Source of the DNA: RUG14300 sp964561145
Lineage (GTDB): Bacteria > Bacillota > Clostridia > Christensenellales > CAG-1252
Reading direction: 5' to 3'
Length of the DNA: 64,000 bases
Assembly: GCA_964561145.1 (NCBI GenBank)
Contig: CAZLNZ010000001.1
Location: 1 to 64,000 of the forward strand
A program made the translations under genes and the position numbers. The notes below the pieces were generated by a model. It made no database searches, had not been told where the DNA came from, and was given only the letters and a program-made list of their open reading frames with translations. Every line of letters begins with the position of its first letter. Position 1 is the stretch's first letter. Shown piece after piece: positions 27,702 to 38,400 of the stretch.

Positions 27702-27776
27702 TGTTCCTCCTAAATTGTTATTTTTTTGTAAAAAATATCATGCTTTTTCAAAAGCATACTTTTTATTTGAGTAGCA

Positions 27777-28277
27777 TTACTTTTTCCATTCACCGGGGTC
27801 TGTTTGTGCAGGCTCTAGGCAAGGAGCTGTTTGAATAGCTATTTTTTGTGTTTCAAAGTAATCGTTTGAAAATACTGCAGTAAATGTTGTAATTTCAGGT
27901 AGAGCCGAAGTTGCTTGTTGCGTAACCTCACTTGTGATTACTGCAACTTCGCTTTCAACGTGAGAACTATCTGTTGCACAAATTCTTGTTGCTTTACAAG
28001 CACTGTTGTCCGCTGACCAAACATATAAAACATCTCCGTAATTGTGTTCTAATGCAGGAATAATCCATGTATCCTTTGCAATTTCATTCTCGCCTTTATT
28101 GTCAGCAAAATACTTTCCGCACTCACACGACCAATACTCGGAGTTTCCCGCCGTCATGCATCCTTCTGCAACGGCTTGATGATGCACCAATTGATGTTCA
28201 TGTCCACAGGCAACAAAGCAAAAGAGTAAACAAGTGATTATTATCGTTATCAAAATAAATAAAGCGTTTCTTTTCAT
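27777..28277 (-). CDS. Cys/His-rich repeat lipoprotein B, short paralogue
   Basis: 166 residues, lipobox FVAC with Cys24. It is a shortened paralogue of the neighbour: HEHQLVHHQA, NSEYWSCECGKYFAD, then a linker and the same C-terminal piece (ITTFTAVFSNDYFETQ… CLEPAQTDPGEW). The middle repeats of the longer protein are missing. An AGGAGAG site is present. It is likely the first gene of the minus-strand run that continues with the longer paralogue, the GLUG protein and the BNR lipoprotein, divergent from the AraC gene at 28554. Confidence 0.65.
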   Translation of the reverse strand: MKRNALFILITIIITCLLFCFVACGHEHQLVHHQAVAEGCMTAGNSEYWSCECGKYFADNKGENEIAKDTWIIPALEHNYGDVLYVWSADNSACKATRICATDSSHVESEVAVITSEVTQQATSALPEITTFTAVFSNDYFETQKIAIQTAPCLEPAQTDPGEWKK

Positions 28278-28482
28278 TATCTCTCCTATATTTTCGGTAA
28301 CATGGACACTTTCGGTTGTGGTTGTATATAACCAACATTTCGAATGCTAAAAGTAGGTAGATTTCTTAGCAAAAAAACAATATCACCTTTACGAGTTCAA
28401 TTATACCATAGTAAAAAAGTCGAATTCAATTACAAATTTCATCCAGTCATATTACATATTTCACAATTATTTTCTTTTTCTA

Positions 28483-28511
28483 TTGATTTAAAAATTCGAG
28501 TGCGGTATAAT
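28483..28511 (+). promoter_or_regulatory. Promoter of the locus 1 AraC regulator
   Basis: TTGATT (28483-28488), 17 bases, TATAAT (28506-28511). It lies 42 bases before the chosen ATG and inside the longer open frame, which argues that the upstream frame is not translated. Confidence 0.7.
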
Positions 28512-28553
28512 CGAAATAAGTCACGAAAAACTTTAGAATTGGAGACAAAAACC

Positions 28554-29342
28554 ATGAAATGTTTAAGTTTTATAGAGCCCCCAAGATATATTTTTTCCAA
28601 TCACAAACAGTTTTTGCCACACGAAAAACATATGCAAAGACTTTTTGACGAAGATGTTTTGATAATAATGCTGGACGGAGTTTTGCGTTTTACGGAAGAT
28701 GGCGAATCATTTGAATTAAAAACAGGCGATTATTATATTCAAAGAGCGGGGCTTTGGCAAGACGGACCAATAGAAAGCGATGTGCCGAGTTACTACTATA
28801 TTCATTTCAAGGGGACATATACAGATGACGAGGGACTTCCGATTCGAGGAACGTTTGATACGGCTGACATCAGTAAGGCAATAGACAACTTATATAGTAT
28901 CGGTTTTTATGCGACCGCACTTGAATACAACCTAAATTTTTATTATCTCCTTTATAGACTATTGCAAGGACAAAAGAAGAGTGCCGATGCGGAAATTTTA
29001 CGCACCCATATAATTGCAAACTATCAAAATAAAATTACGTTAGAATCTTTGTCACAATTGATACACTGTTCTATAAATCAAGTAAACAACATATTCAAGG
29101 CAACGCACGGAACAACCGCCATAGACTATTTGATAGACTACCGTTTGGCAAAAGCTTTCGAGCTAATAATTACTACGGCTCGCCCTATAACAGAAATCAG
29201 TCAATACGTGGGCTTTGCCAATTATCCTGTATTCTACCGCTTATTTGAAAAAAGATTCGGGCTTTCACCTAAGGAGTGTCGTAAAAATAAGATCAAGTTA
29301 TCACACATAACGCCTGTAACACTCGTAAAGAATAAAAAATAG
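28554..29342 (+). CDS. AraC-family transcriptional regulator (locus 1)
   Basis: 262 residues. The start is the ATG at 28554 (MKCLSFIEPP), chosen because GGAG lies at 28541-28544 and a promoter at 28483-28511; the frame is open back to 28344. The N-terminal cupin sensor (about 20-110; ELKTGDYYIQRAG) is followed by the C-terminal double helix-turn-helix (ITLESLSQLIHCSINQVNNI… and PITEISQYVGFANYPVFYR). It is divergent from the Cys/His-rich lipoprotein run, so it probably activates the locus upon binding an arabinose-type sugar. Confidence 0.9.
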   Translation: MKCLSFIEPPRYIFSNHKQFLPHEKHMQRLFDEDVLIIMLDGVLRFTEDGESFELKTGDYYIQRAGLWQDGPIESDVPSYYYIHFKGTYTDDEGLPIRGTFDTADISKAIDNLYSIGFYATALEYNLNFYYLLYRLLQGQKKSADAEILRTHIIANYQNKITLESLSQLIHCSINQVNNIFKATHGTTAIDYLIDYRLAKAFELIITTARPITEISQYVGFANYPVFYRLFEKRFGLSPKECRKNKIKLSHITPVTLVKNKK

Positions 29343-30286
29343 CAACATAAAAACAAATCGCCTCTCAAATGAACGTGGTCCTAATATACTAAAAAATGCA
29401 CAAAAACATATCAAAATGTCATACGAATGTGGTATAAGTAATTACAAAAGAATCAAAATGACAAAATGATAGTTAGAATAAAGTAGTATCAACTGTTAAT
29501 AATTGTAAAAACTCTGCAAAAATCATATATAAATGTCATACTGAGCGAAAGGAATGTGGTACAATATTTTCACGAATGAGGTATAATTAATTACAAAAGC
29601 ATCCAAATGAAGAAGTGACATTAAAAAAGGTTTTGGAATGTAAAAAAATCGGATTGTACCAAAGATCTGTATAAAATGTCATACTGAGCGAAAGAAATTG
29701 GTGCCAATTTCTGTAGTCGAACCCCGCAGGGGCGATGTAAAACATCGGTATCTCATCCTTGTTAAAAGCCTCCTTTGTGTAAAGGGAGGTGGCTTGGAGA
29801 GAAGCGGAAAGTCGGAGGGATTGTAGCCAAGTTTACTTGGCGTAGCATCGACTTAACATCCTATTTTATTAAGCCCTCGTATTGTCTTACACAGAGTAGG
29901 CTTTTTCTGCTGATCCTAATTCATTGTAGGGCGGGTGGCTCGTCTCCCGCCGCATCCTTGTTCTGCACTATTACTCCTACTGCAAAGCTGTATATCTCTC
30001 TAAGATTATACCAAAACTTTATCTAAAATGTCATACTGAGCGGAAGGCGAAAGCCTGAAGTCGAACCCCATCGGGGCGATGCTCGGCATCGGTATCTCAT
30101 CCGCATTATGCCAACAAAGAACCACTATGGGTCATACTCTAGCATCGGTATCTCATCCACATTCTTTCCTGCAAGGATTCAAATCCTCAGTGTTTTCGAT
30201 AAAAACACTATCTCGCAATTCATATTATTTTAAGCACTAGCATTGCACGGCATAAGACATTTGTGCACTTTATCATTTTTTATTAG
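29343..30286. repeat. Structured repeat cluster A
   Basis: A gene-free block between two convergent AraC genes. TGTCATAC-type units start at 29417, 29534, 29677 and 30029, and a partial unit lies near 30125. The units at 29677 and 30029 carry three consecutive hairpins. The block also has a second repeat type (CCTCCTTTGTGTAAAGGGAGG, 29770-29790, continuing to GGAGGGATTGT at 29814-29824) and a third (GTAGGGCGGGTGGCTCGTCT with CCCGCC, around 29925-29950). Open frames here are repeat by-products. Confidence 0.8.
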
Positions 30287-31165
30287 TTATTTATTAAGGT
30301 ATGCCTCCAGTTTCTTTCTAAAATCTGACGGAGAAACTCCTACTTTTTGTTTGAATAGTCCAGAGAAATAATGTTCGTCTGTAAAGCAAAGCTTGTTGCT
30401 GATTTCTTTTATTGTAATCGTGGATCTCAACATCAATTTGGCTTGGGTAATCTTTTTGCTTAGATAATATGAATAGGGTGTTATCCCGTACTTTTTTTTA
30501 AATTCTTTGGTAAGGGTCATTTTGGATACATATAATGTTCTGCATAATTCCTCTATTGTAAGATTTTTATAAATGGAATTGTCTAAAATTTCCTTAACAC
30601 GTGTCGCAAGCTCACTGTTTTCGTTGGGGTGATAGAATTTCGCGGCAATTTTTCCGATTATGCTTAATAGAATACTTGCAACCTTTGCCCATTCGTCATC
30701 GTTTACGCCCGAGCTATATTGTGCTATATCTAACAGTGTAAAAAAGTCCTCCTTACATTCGGGCGCGTGAAATACATATTCCTTGTCCAAGTGGTAATCC
30801 GCTAATACTTTCGTAAAGGTGTTACTGAAAAAATTACACCAGATTTTGCGGTACGGTGTTGTATAGTCCGAGTGATAGCAATGTTTGCTCTCAGGGGGCA
30901 AAATATATACGTCTCCTTCTCCCAGAGTATATGTCTTATCTTGAACGGTAAGGTAACCCTTGCCGTCGAGTACAAACTCGATTGTATAATAGTCGGAACT
31001 GACGCGTGAGATGCTGTAATCCTTATCAGGGTTGGTAATACCGATGCATTCGATATTAAATGGATACATCATACTACCTATAAACATTGTTTTCTGTTCG
31101 CTTATCAAACTTCCGTAATATATGTTGTGGAATGGATCAACAAGGGTTTTGGTCGTTTTTTCCAT
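30287..31165 (-). CDS. AraC-family transcriptional regulator (locus 2)
   Basis: 292 residues from the ATG at 31165 (MEKTTKTLVDP), chosen because AAAGGAG lies 7 bases upstream; the frame is open to 31195. Cupin sensor domain about 50-140 (EFVLDGKGYLTV…GEGDVYILPPESKH), helix-turn-helix pair at the C-terminus (LTIEELCRTLYVSKMTLTKEF and ITIKEISNKLCFTDEHYFSGLFK, ending GVSPSDFRK). It is divergent from the secreted GH31 gene and should control it and the Big-domain lipoprotein. Confidence 0.9.
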   Translation of the reverse strand: MEKTTKTLVDPFHNIYYGSLISEQKTMFIGSMMYPFNIECIGITNPDKDYSISRVSSDYYTIEFVLDGKGYLTVQDKTYTLGEGDVYILPPESKHCYHSDYTTPYRKIWCNFFSNTFTKVLADYHLDKEYVFHAPECKEDFFTLLDIAQYSSGVNDDEWAKVASILLSIIGKIAAKFYHPNENSELATRVKEILDNSIYKNLTIEELCRTLYVSKMTLTKEFKKKYGITPYSYYLSKKITQAKLMLRSTITIKEISNKLCFTDEHYFSGLFKQKVGVSPSDFRKKLEAYLNK

Positions 31166-31337
31166 TATCGTTTCTCCTTTACGAATCCTCACCAATTAGA
31201 TAATGATTCCTTATTTTTAAATGGCGACGGAATGTTTTATAATTAATATAACACAGAGCGGGGTTAAAATCAAGGTTTTTATTATTTCGGTGTAGCTTTG
31301 CTCAGTGTTATCAAGCATAATTAGGAGGACAGTCTAT

Positions 31338-34300
31338 ATGCAAACAAGAGTGGCGAAAACGAGTTGGATAATTACGGCAACGGTTTTATCTATTTTGTTG
31401 TTAGCGGCAATGCTGTTTACTGCATTAAGCCCCGCGTTTAATACGTTTTCATATACTACTACATACGCAGGAGAGGCCGTGGAGGTTACGGATAACAACG
31501 GTGTAAAAAAGTATATCGTCAACGATAACATTCGTATTACTCCCCTATCTTCTACACTGGTAAGACTTGAGGAAAAGGGCGACAACGGCTTTGAGGATAG
31601 GGAAACCTACTATATATTGGGCAGAGATCAATTTGATGCTCCAACCTCCGAGTACACTGTGGCAAACGATGAGATCCTTATATCTACGGAAAAATATATA
31701 GTTCACATTCCGTTAAAAGCAGACGATCTAAACGGCGTATATGTGACGGACTCTGAAAAAGAAACACTGTACACATACAATGGCGTGAGCCTTCCCAATA
31801 CTTATTTGCCCTCTGCATATGAGGAATTGAGAGGTTGGTATTTGTCCGACAATCCTCGTATAGTACCCGGTGATAACGGTTATTCGATAACAGATGACGG
31901 TCTTGAACTGAACGGCTGGGATTTTGAGAGTGAGGCTCCCGATGTATACGTGTTTATTCCCGAAGATTACTTGGGCTTTTGTGAGGATTATGTAACCCTT
32001 ACGGGCAAGAGTAATCTGGTTGACTTGAAAAATTTGGGTTATTGGGATTCTCGTTGGTATGTTTACGATGACGCCACTGCATTGCAGCAAATATCCGATT
32101 ACCTTGATAAGGGTTATAGCATAGATATGTTAGTAATCGATACCAACTGGCGTAAGGGTGCAGTTAATCAAACACCCGGTATGGATCCTTCCGTTGGAGG
32201 TATGGGTTATGAAATAGACAAGGATTTGTTCCCCAATATGAGCGAATTCCTTGCAAAAGCGCATGAAATGGGTGTTAATATAATGTTTAACGATCACCCG
32301 GAACCTTCGAAGGGTACAACCAACGGCTTGGACGAAGAAGAAATTGAATACAGAAGCAAAAACTTGAAGCTTATCTTATCATATGGCTTGGATATGTGGT
32401 GGTATGATAGAAACTGGAGTACCGCACTTAATTCTCCCGATAAGGACTTGTCTGTTTTTGCATGGGGAATGTATGCATTCCAATTTATAGAAAATGAATA
32501 TTATGAGGAGTTGTCAGAGGACGAACTGCAAGAATATGCTCGTCGTGCTATTATAATGGGCAACGTTGACGGTTGCTTGCACGGTAACTGGAAATATGCT
32601 TCCGACATTTCTGCTCATAGGTATACCATTCAATGGACAGGTGATATCGGTGCGGACGAGCATTCGTTATCATTGGAGATAAGAGATGCCATATATGGCA
32701 GTATCGAAAACGGAATTCCCTATGTTAGTTCCGACGTAGGCGGACATAATGTAGCAGTTACCGACGATCTGTATGTTCGCTGGATGCAGTACGGAGCTTT
32801 GAGTACTATAACTCGTGTTCACTGCACTCACGAAGCATATATCGGTCAAGAAGGAAGAATGCCTTGGTTATTTGGCGATACAGCCGAAGAGGTCACAAAG
32901 GAATATGTAGGTATTAAATATAATTTGATGCCTTTGTATTACTCTTTGGCTGGCACAAATGCAGATAGCGGTCTTGCTATATTGTGCAGATTGGATATAG
33001 CATATCCGCAATATGCCGAGGCTTCAAGAAATGACGAGTATTTATTGGGTGACGGAATATTGATAGCCCCTATCAATGAGGCATACGTAAAGACGGTATT
33101 CGATGAAAACTTCTTTACCCACATGGTAGACGGAGTAACCAAAAACGGATTGTTGGGTAGTTATTATTCGAATGCTAATTGTAGTGGAAGTCCTAAATAT
33201 ACCAAAGCGGATACCAATTTCTCTTTTAATTGGGGTACGGATGGTCCAGAGGGATTGCCTGCTGATAATTTTAGTATCAAATGGAGCGGTAATTTTAATA
33301 TTGGAAATTCCGATGTAAAGTTTTCCTTCTATGCCGATGATAGAGTTAAAGTATATATTGACGGTAAATTGGTTGTTAATAGCTATAACGAAGTTACAGG
33401 CGAGAACAGCTACGATACATTGTTTGAAACAGAATACTACTTGGCACATACCTCCCATACAATAGAAATTCAGTATGGAGAGGACGGATATAATGCACAC
33501 TTTTATATGTACGGAATGGAGAGTCCTATTAAGGGTGAATCTTATTGCTACAACGACCGAGAAGTCTTTATCCCTGACGGAACTTGGATAGATGTATGGT
33601 CGGGTAAGGAATATGTAGGTCCCTATACTTATACGGTTAGATATCCTCTCGAGACATCACCGATATTTGTTAAGAAGGGTGCTTTGAATGTACTTGCTCC
33701 CGATATGAGCAATCTTAGCCAAAAGGATTGGAGCGAATTAACCATTGACGTATATCCATCGGCAGAAACGGTGAAAACCACTCTATATGAGGATGATACG
33801 GTAACCCAAGCTTACAAATACGGAAAATATCGTACAACCGATATCGTACAAGAAGTTATTGATGGTAAGTATACTATAACCATTAATAAAGCAGTCGGCG
33901 AGTTTGACGGCGAGAAGGCATTCACCGAACGTCTTTGGAATGTTCGTTTGCATTTATTCGAAGAACTGGGTGAAATTAAGAGTGTTACCGTTAACGGAAA
34001 GCGTATAACCAATATGTACTATTATGATCGTGATAACAATGCTTCTCCGTTTGCTTTTTCAGGTGCTTCTCCCGATTCGGCTATATATGAATTAACTTTC
34101 AAAGCAAATATTTACGAGGAGAGCGTTATAGTGATCGAATTTGCCAATAATTCCGAACTTATTAAGGCAACTTTGAACGAGAATTACGATAATACCTCGG
34201 CATCATTCAGTGTTTCTGTCGGCAAAACAAACAATTATATTAACTTGGATGACGAAAAGTACGAGGATTGGGCGTACTTTGGTAATACAACCTCTCGTAA

Positions 34301-35369
34301 GGGCGGTGTTGAACAGTTAATAGGCAATATTACAAGCGATTTTGAGCTATATGATTCGCAAAATGCAGCTATTCGTGCCGATTGGACAAATGGTGAGGGT
34401 ATCACAATTGGAGAATATGTGTCTAGAGGAATATCCGGTCAAGTCGATGTCAACGTAACTTTAAAGGTAAAGGCGGGCGATACGAAGTACTATACTTTAT
34501 ACTTGATTAATGAGTACTGTATAGGAAAACTTAACATCAGAGATCGTTCCGGTAAGGTGAAGACAATCCTTTTAGATGACTGCGTTAACGGAATCGAATC
34601 GGGTGATTTGAATAGTAACTTGAGCGGTATTTCAATGAGGAAGGTAACTATAGCCGTATCAGCTGAAGAGGATACTGAAATTTATGTAAGGTATAGTATG
34701 CACTCATGTATCAAGGATGCCGGTGCAGGTACCGGTTCGTCGTCAAGAGTCGGTATTAGTGCAATAGTGTATGGTAGTGAACCTGCAAAGGATGAGTTGT
34801 TCGAGCTTCCTTCATTACCTGAAACATCACTTACTCTTACAGCACTTCCCGAATCTGTTAATCTTTCCGAAACAACAAGCACCAATTATAAGGTTGTTGA
34901 CTGGTATAAGTCCAATTATGGAAAGAACGGAGAGGTTTATATGGAAGGCGGTGAGATAATCGAATCGGTAGAATTTAGCCAAATAAATCAATTCGGTGAT
35001 TATAAATCAAGCATTTCTTGGAGTAATGGTGAGAATAACCAAAACTGTATTGGCGGAACAAGCAACGGATATCATACTAACAGCAATGGTACGATTAATA
35101 TTGAGTTGAATGTTGATGAAAACACTAGAATAATAAATCTGTATGTCGGAGCTTGGCAAGGTAGTGCGGAAATTAGCATCTATGACTATAATGATATCAA
35201 ACAAGGTTCTGTATCCTTCTCAGGCGGTTCCTCTTCCGAATGTAAACGCATAATGATACCGTTATATGTAAGCGGTGCTACTAAAATCAGAATAGAAATA
35301 AAGTCGTATGATGCCTACAACGGTGGCAATGCGTCGCTATCGGCGATTCAAATCTTAGCTAAGAAATAA
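31338..35369 (+). CDS. Secreted GH31 alpha-glycosidase with PA14 insert and C-terminal modules
   Basis: 1343 residues from the ATG at 31338 (AGGAGG at 31323-31328; the frame is open from 31305). An N-terminal hydrophobic segment (about 9-38) is a signal peptide or anchor. The GH31 barrel spans about 50-590: nucleophile D357 in GLDMWWYDRNW, acid/base D436 in WTGDIGAD, and SSDVGGHN. A PA14 domain (about 604-727, GLLGSYYSNANCSG) is inserted between the barrel and the GH31 C-terminal sandwich (about 735-870), an arrangement known in alpha-glucosidases/xylosidases. Two further sandwich modules (about 950-1130 and 1165-1343) carry the INL/VNL…DW motif seen in the next gene. The substrate is not certain. 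Confidence 0.85.
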   Translation: MQTRVAKTSWIITATVLSILLLAAMLFTALSPAFNTFSYTTTYAGEAVEVTDNNGVKKYIVNDNIRITPLSSTLVRLEEKGDNGFEDRETYYILGRDQFDAPTSEYTVANDEILISTEKYIVHIPLKADDLNGVYVTDSEKETLYTYNGVSLPNTYLPSAYEELRGWYLSDNPRIVPGDNGYSITDDGLELNGWDFESEAPDVYVFIPEDYLGFCEDYVTLTGKSNLVDLKNLGYWDSRWYVYDDATALQQISDYLDKGYSIDMLVIDTNWRKGAVNQTPGMDPSVGGMGYEIDKDLFPNMSEFLAKAHEMGVNIMFNDHPEPSKGTTNGLDEEEIEYRSKNLKLILSYGLDMWWYDRNWSTALNSPDKDLSVFAWGMYAFQFIENEYYEELSEDELQEYARRAIIMGNVDGCLHGNWKYASDISAHRYTIQWTGDIGADEHSLSLEIRDAIYGSIENGIPYVSSDVGGHNVAVTDDLYVRWMQYGALSTITRVHCTHEAYIGQEGRMPWLFGDTAEEVTKEYVGIKYNLMPLYYSLAGTNADSGLAILCRLDIAYPQYAEASRNDEYLLGDGILIAPINEAYVKTVFDENFFTHMVDGVTKNGLLGSYYSNANCSGSPKYTKADTNFSFNWGTDGPEGLPADNFSIKWSGNFNIGNSDVKFSFYADDRVKVYIDGKLVVNSYNEVTGENSYDTLFETEYYLAHTSHTIEIQYGEDGYNAHFYMYGMESPIKGESYCYNDREVFIPDGTWIDVWSGKEYVGPYTYTVRYPLETSPIFVKKGALNVLAPDMSNLSQKDWSELTIDVYPSAETVKTTLYEDDTVTQAYKYGKYRTTDIVQEVIDGKYTITINKAVGEFDGEKAFTERLWNVRLHLFEELGEIKSVTVNGKRITNMYYYDRDNNASPFAFSGASPDSAIYELTFKANIYEESVIVIEFANNSELIKATLNENYDNTSASFSVSVGKTNNYINLDDEKYEDWAYFGNTTSRKGGVEQLIGNITSDFELYDSQNAAIRADWTNGEGITIGEYVSRGISGQVDVNVTLKVKAGDTKYYTLYLINEYCIGKLNIRDRSGKVKTILLDDCVNGIESGDLNSNLSGISMRKVTIAVSAEEDTEIYVRYSMHSCIKDAGAGTGSSSRVGISAIVYGSEPAKDELFELPSLPETSLTLTALPESVNLSETTSTNYKVVDWYKSNYGKNGEVYMEGGEIIESVEFSQINQFGDYKSSISWSNGENNQNCIGGTSNGYHTNSNGTINIELNVDENTRIINLYVGAWQGSAEISIYDYNDIKQGSVSFSGGSSSECKRIMIPLYVSGATKIRIEIKSYDAYNGGNASLSAIQILAKK

Positions 35370-35392
35370 AGCTTAATACAATTGTGCATCAG

Positions 35393-35422
35393 TTCGTTTT
35401 GCCATTCAAATGGCAAAACGAA
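35393..35422 (+). terminator. Strong hairpin between GH31 and Big lipoprotein genes
   Basis: TTCGTTTTGCCAT (35393-35405) and ATGGCAAAACGAA (35410-35422), 13-bp perfect stem with a 4-base loop. It is followed by TTTGC and then AAAAATTT, so the T tract is poor. It may be a partial terminator that lowers expression of the second gene, or an mRNA processing/stability element. Confidence 0.6.
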
Positions 35423-35449
35423 TTTGCAATAAAAATTTAGGAGGAAGAA

Positions 35450-38400
35450 ATGAAAAAGACAAGTCTTTTATTACTGATTGTTGTGTTGGTATTAACTTCG
35501 GTTTTCGTTCTTGCTGCATGTAAGCATAACGAAGAGCCCGTCAACTATCAACTCAGCGATACTGCAATAACCTTAAAGGTAGGAGAACAAAAGACGCTAA
35601 GCGTATCTCCCGCTCCCGATAAGGCTGTTATCTGGGAATCTAGTGACTCAAGCGTTGCTACGGTTTCCGATGGTGTCGTAAGCGCTGTTAAAATCGGTAC
35701 GGCATCGGTGTCTTGTAAGATAGACGGCGTAGCTGACGCACTTGTATGTGTTGTGACAGTCGAAGAAGAGCCGATAGTAACTCCAATTAACTATCAGCTT
35801 AGTGATTCTGCAATAACATTGAATGTCGGAGAACAAAAAACATTAAGTGTTTCTCCCGTACCCGAGAAAAGTGTTGTATGGGAATCTAGCGACTCAAGCG
35901 TTGTTACGGTTGTAGATGGTGTTGTAAGTGCCGTTAAAAAAGGAACCGCATCTGTGTCTTGCAAGATTGATGGTGTAGAAGATGCTCTGACATGTTCTGT
36001 GACCGTTAATGAATTACATGAATATTCTCTTGAGGTAGCTTCATTCTCAATCAAAACCGGAGAAACAAAGCAAATAGTAGTTGTTGACAAGGATGGCAAT
36101 AATGCAAGTGGAGCAACCTTCGTAAGCAAAAACGCAGCTGTTGCAACCGTTAGCGAGTCTGGCTTGATTACCGCTGTTGCCAAGGGCTCTGCCGTTATTG
36201 AAGTGACAATCGAAGAACAAGTGCTTAAATGTGACGTTGAGGTATCACAAAAATACACTTATTCGTTTGATAAAGATTCATTAGATTTAGCAGTAGGCGC
36301 AGTTGAAACGCTTACCTTAATAAGAACTCCTGACGATGATGAAGAGGTTCGTCCGCATACCTTTACAAGTTCCGATGATGCTGTTGCTACCGTTAATGGC
36401 GGAAACGGCAAAGTCACTGCGATGGGTAAGGGCACCGCTATCATTACTTGCTTGGTTGACGGTGAGGAAATCAAGGCTTCTGTTTCTGTAAGAGCATATG
36501 TGATTAAAATAGACGATGTAGCAATGAGCGACGAAACGATACTTCGCATCGGTTCTGAACAAAATATTAGCATAACATCCGATCCTGAGGGTGAGATTAA
36601 TGCCGAATACATTTCTTATGATCAAAGCATAGTAACTGTTGAGGGTGGACATATCGTTCCGTTGCAAGTGGGAGAGACAACCATTGGTGTTAAGATTGGC
36701 GGAAAGGAATTTACGACAAAAGCTATTGTTCAAGCTGCAGTTACATATTCCGTTAATGTTAAAAATGACTCTCTTGCACTAGGTAAAACACTTCAATTGA
36801 TAGTTTCGAGCGACCCTGAGTCAATATTTGCTGTAACCTATTCGTCAAGCGATGATAGCATTGCATCTGTTGACGATAACGGTCTTATTACCGCTAAAAA
36901 GATTGGAGTGGCAACCATTACTTCCAATGTGGTTGATAAAGATATCTCTTTTGAAACAGTGATTAACGTTGTATTAGAATCCTCTATAAATCATTTCGAT
37001 TATGATTTTAGAACAGGTTCTGTCAACCTTACTTATCTTGACAAAAACAAAACCTTAGATTGGAGACGCTACAACGATGCAGATTCAGGTTCATTGAGAA
37101 TGAAGGACCATCAAGGACTTATCGGTGATTTAGTAGGAAATATAAACGATAGGTTCTGGGATTATCTTGCACCTATTGTATACGAGGACGGTGAAGGCTC
37201 CAAGAGTGCTGCGGCATTCACTTACGGTGTCAATTTTGTCAATCAATTTAGTATTCCCGTAACTGTCAACAATTCAGTATCTAAGATTGTTATTATGACC
37301 GGTGCTTGGAATAGAAGCGGTTCAATAGAATTCAAGCTCGGAGATAAGGTATTGCATTCCGATAGCTTCGAGGGTGGAAGCGTTGCACTTGCTAGAAAAT
37401 ATGAATTGTCTGTTGATACCTCCTTCTTAGCGGATGGTGAGTCCTACACAATAGATATTGTTCTCAACGTATTGGACGGATCTGGTAACGTATCGTTAGT
37501 TGCCGTGGCGGTTGTAGGTAAAGAGGCACATGCTATCTCCAATGCAACTGTTTCGGTTGACATTTCCACTCCCGGCGGTGCGCAGGATTTGACTGCTATC
37601 GGCAATGTTGACTGGTTGGCAGCAAATGGTGCACACAAGGCAAACGTTCCTGATAATGCAGGTATTTTAAGAAATGAAATTCAACGTGTAGGTGCAACAG
37701 GACATGCCGACGATTATAAGGATGCAAGCTTTACTTGGTCCGATGGAAATCAGCAAGCCCCCGCTGCATTGCGAGATATTGATTGGGCAGACCTCTATCT
37801 ATCAATTCCCGTTCAGCTTGATGCCGGAAACTCTACCATAACACTCTATGGTACAGGTTATATCGGTGGATATATTGTTGCTTTATATGACAATAATGGT
37901 GTATATGTTAACGGATGGCAGATTGTCGACGAGCATAGAGAGAGTGTAACTTGTAAGGTTGTAATGAATGTAAACGCACCTGAAGGCGGCAAGTATATTG
38001 TTAAGATATTGAAGTGTAGAGGATCCGGTAACCTCGGATGGGGTGCAATCGCTCTTTCTTGTGAAACCGATTATTCTCTTGAACAAAACACTTATTCCGC
38101 TGTTGTAGGCGGTGAAGCGGTAATGATTAAATTATTGAAGAATGATGTTGCCGTTACCGAAGGTGTTTCCTTCTCCTCTAGCGATGAAAGCGTTGCTACG
38201 ATAGCCGCAGACGGTGCTATTACAGCTGTAAATAGTGGCAGTGCATATATCACCGTTACCATTGATGGTGTTAATTACTATGCCTTGGTAAATGTAATCA
38301 AGTATTCTTTAGCAAGTGGTAGCGAGCTTGAATTGACTCTTGGACAAGATTCTCAGATTTCCATTAGTCCGTCCGGCGAGGGTGCTTCTTACGTTTCTTC

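Noticed and set aside
29775..30026. 83-codon frame in repeat cluster A and similar frames at 49979-50224 and 63415-63603
   Set aside because: They run through repeat units, share their composition and have no ribosome site.
31305..31337. Upstream start for the GH31 gene adding 11 residues
   Set aside because: The AGGAGG at 31323-31328 fits the ATG at 31338 and lies inside the longer version, which has no ribosome site of its own.
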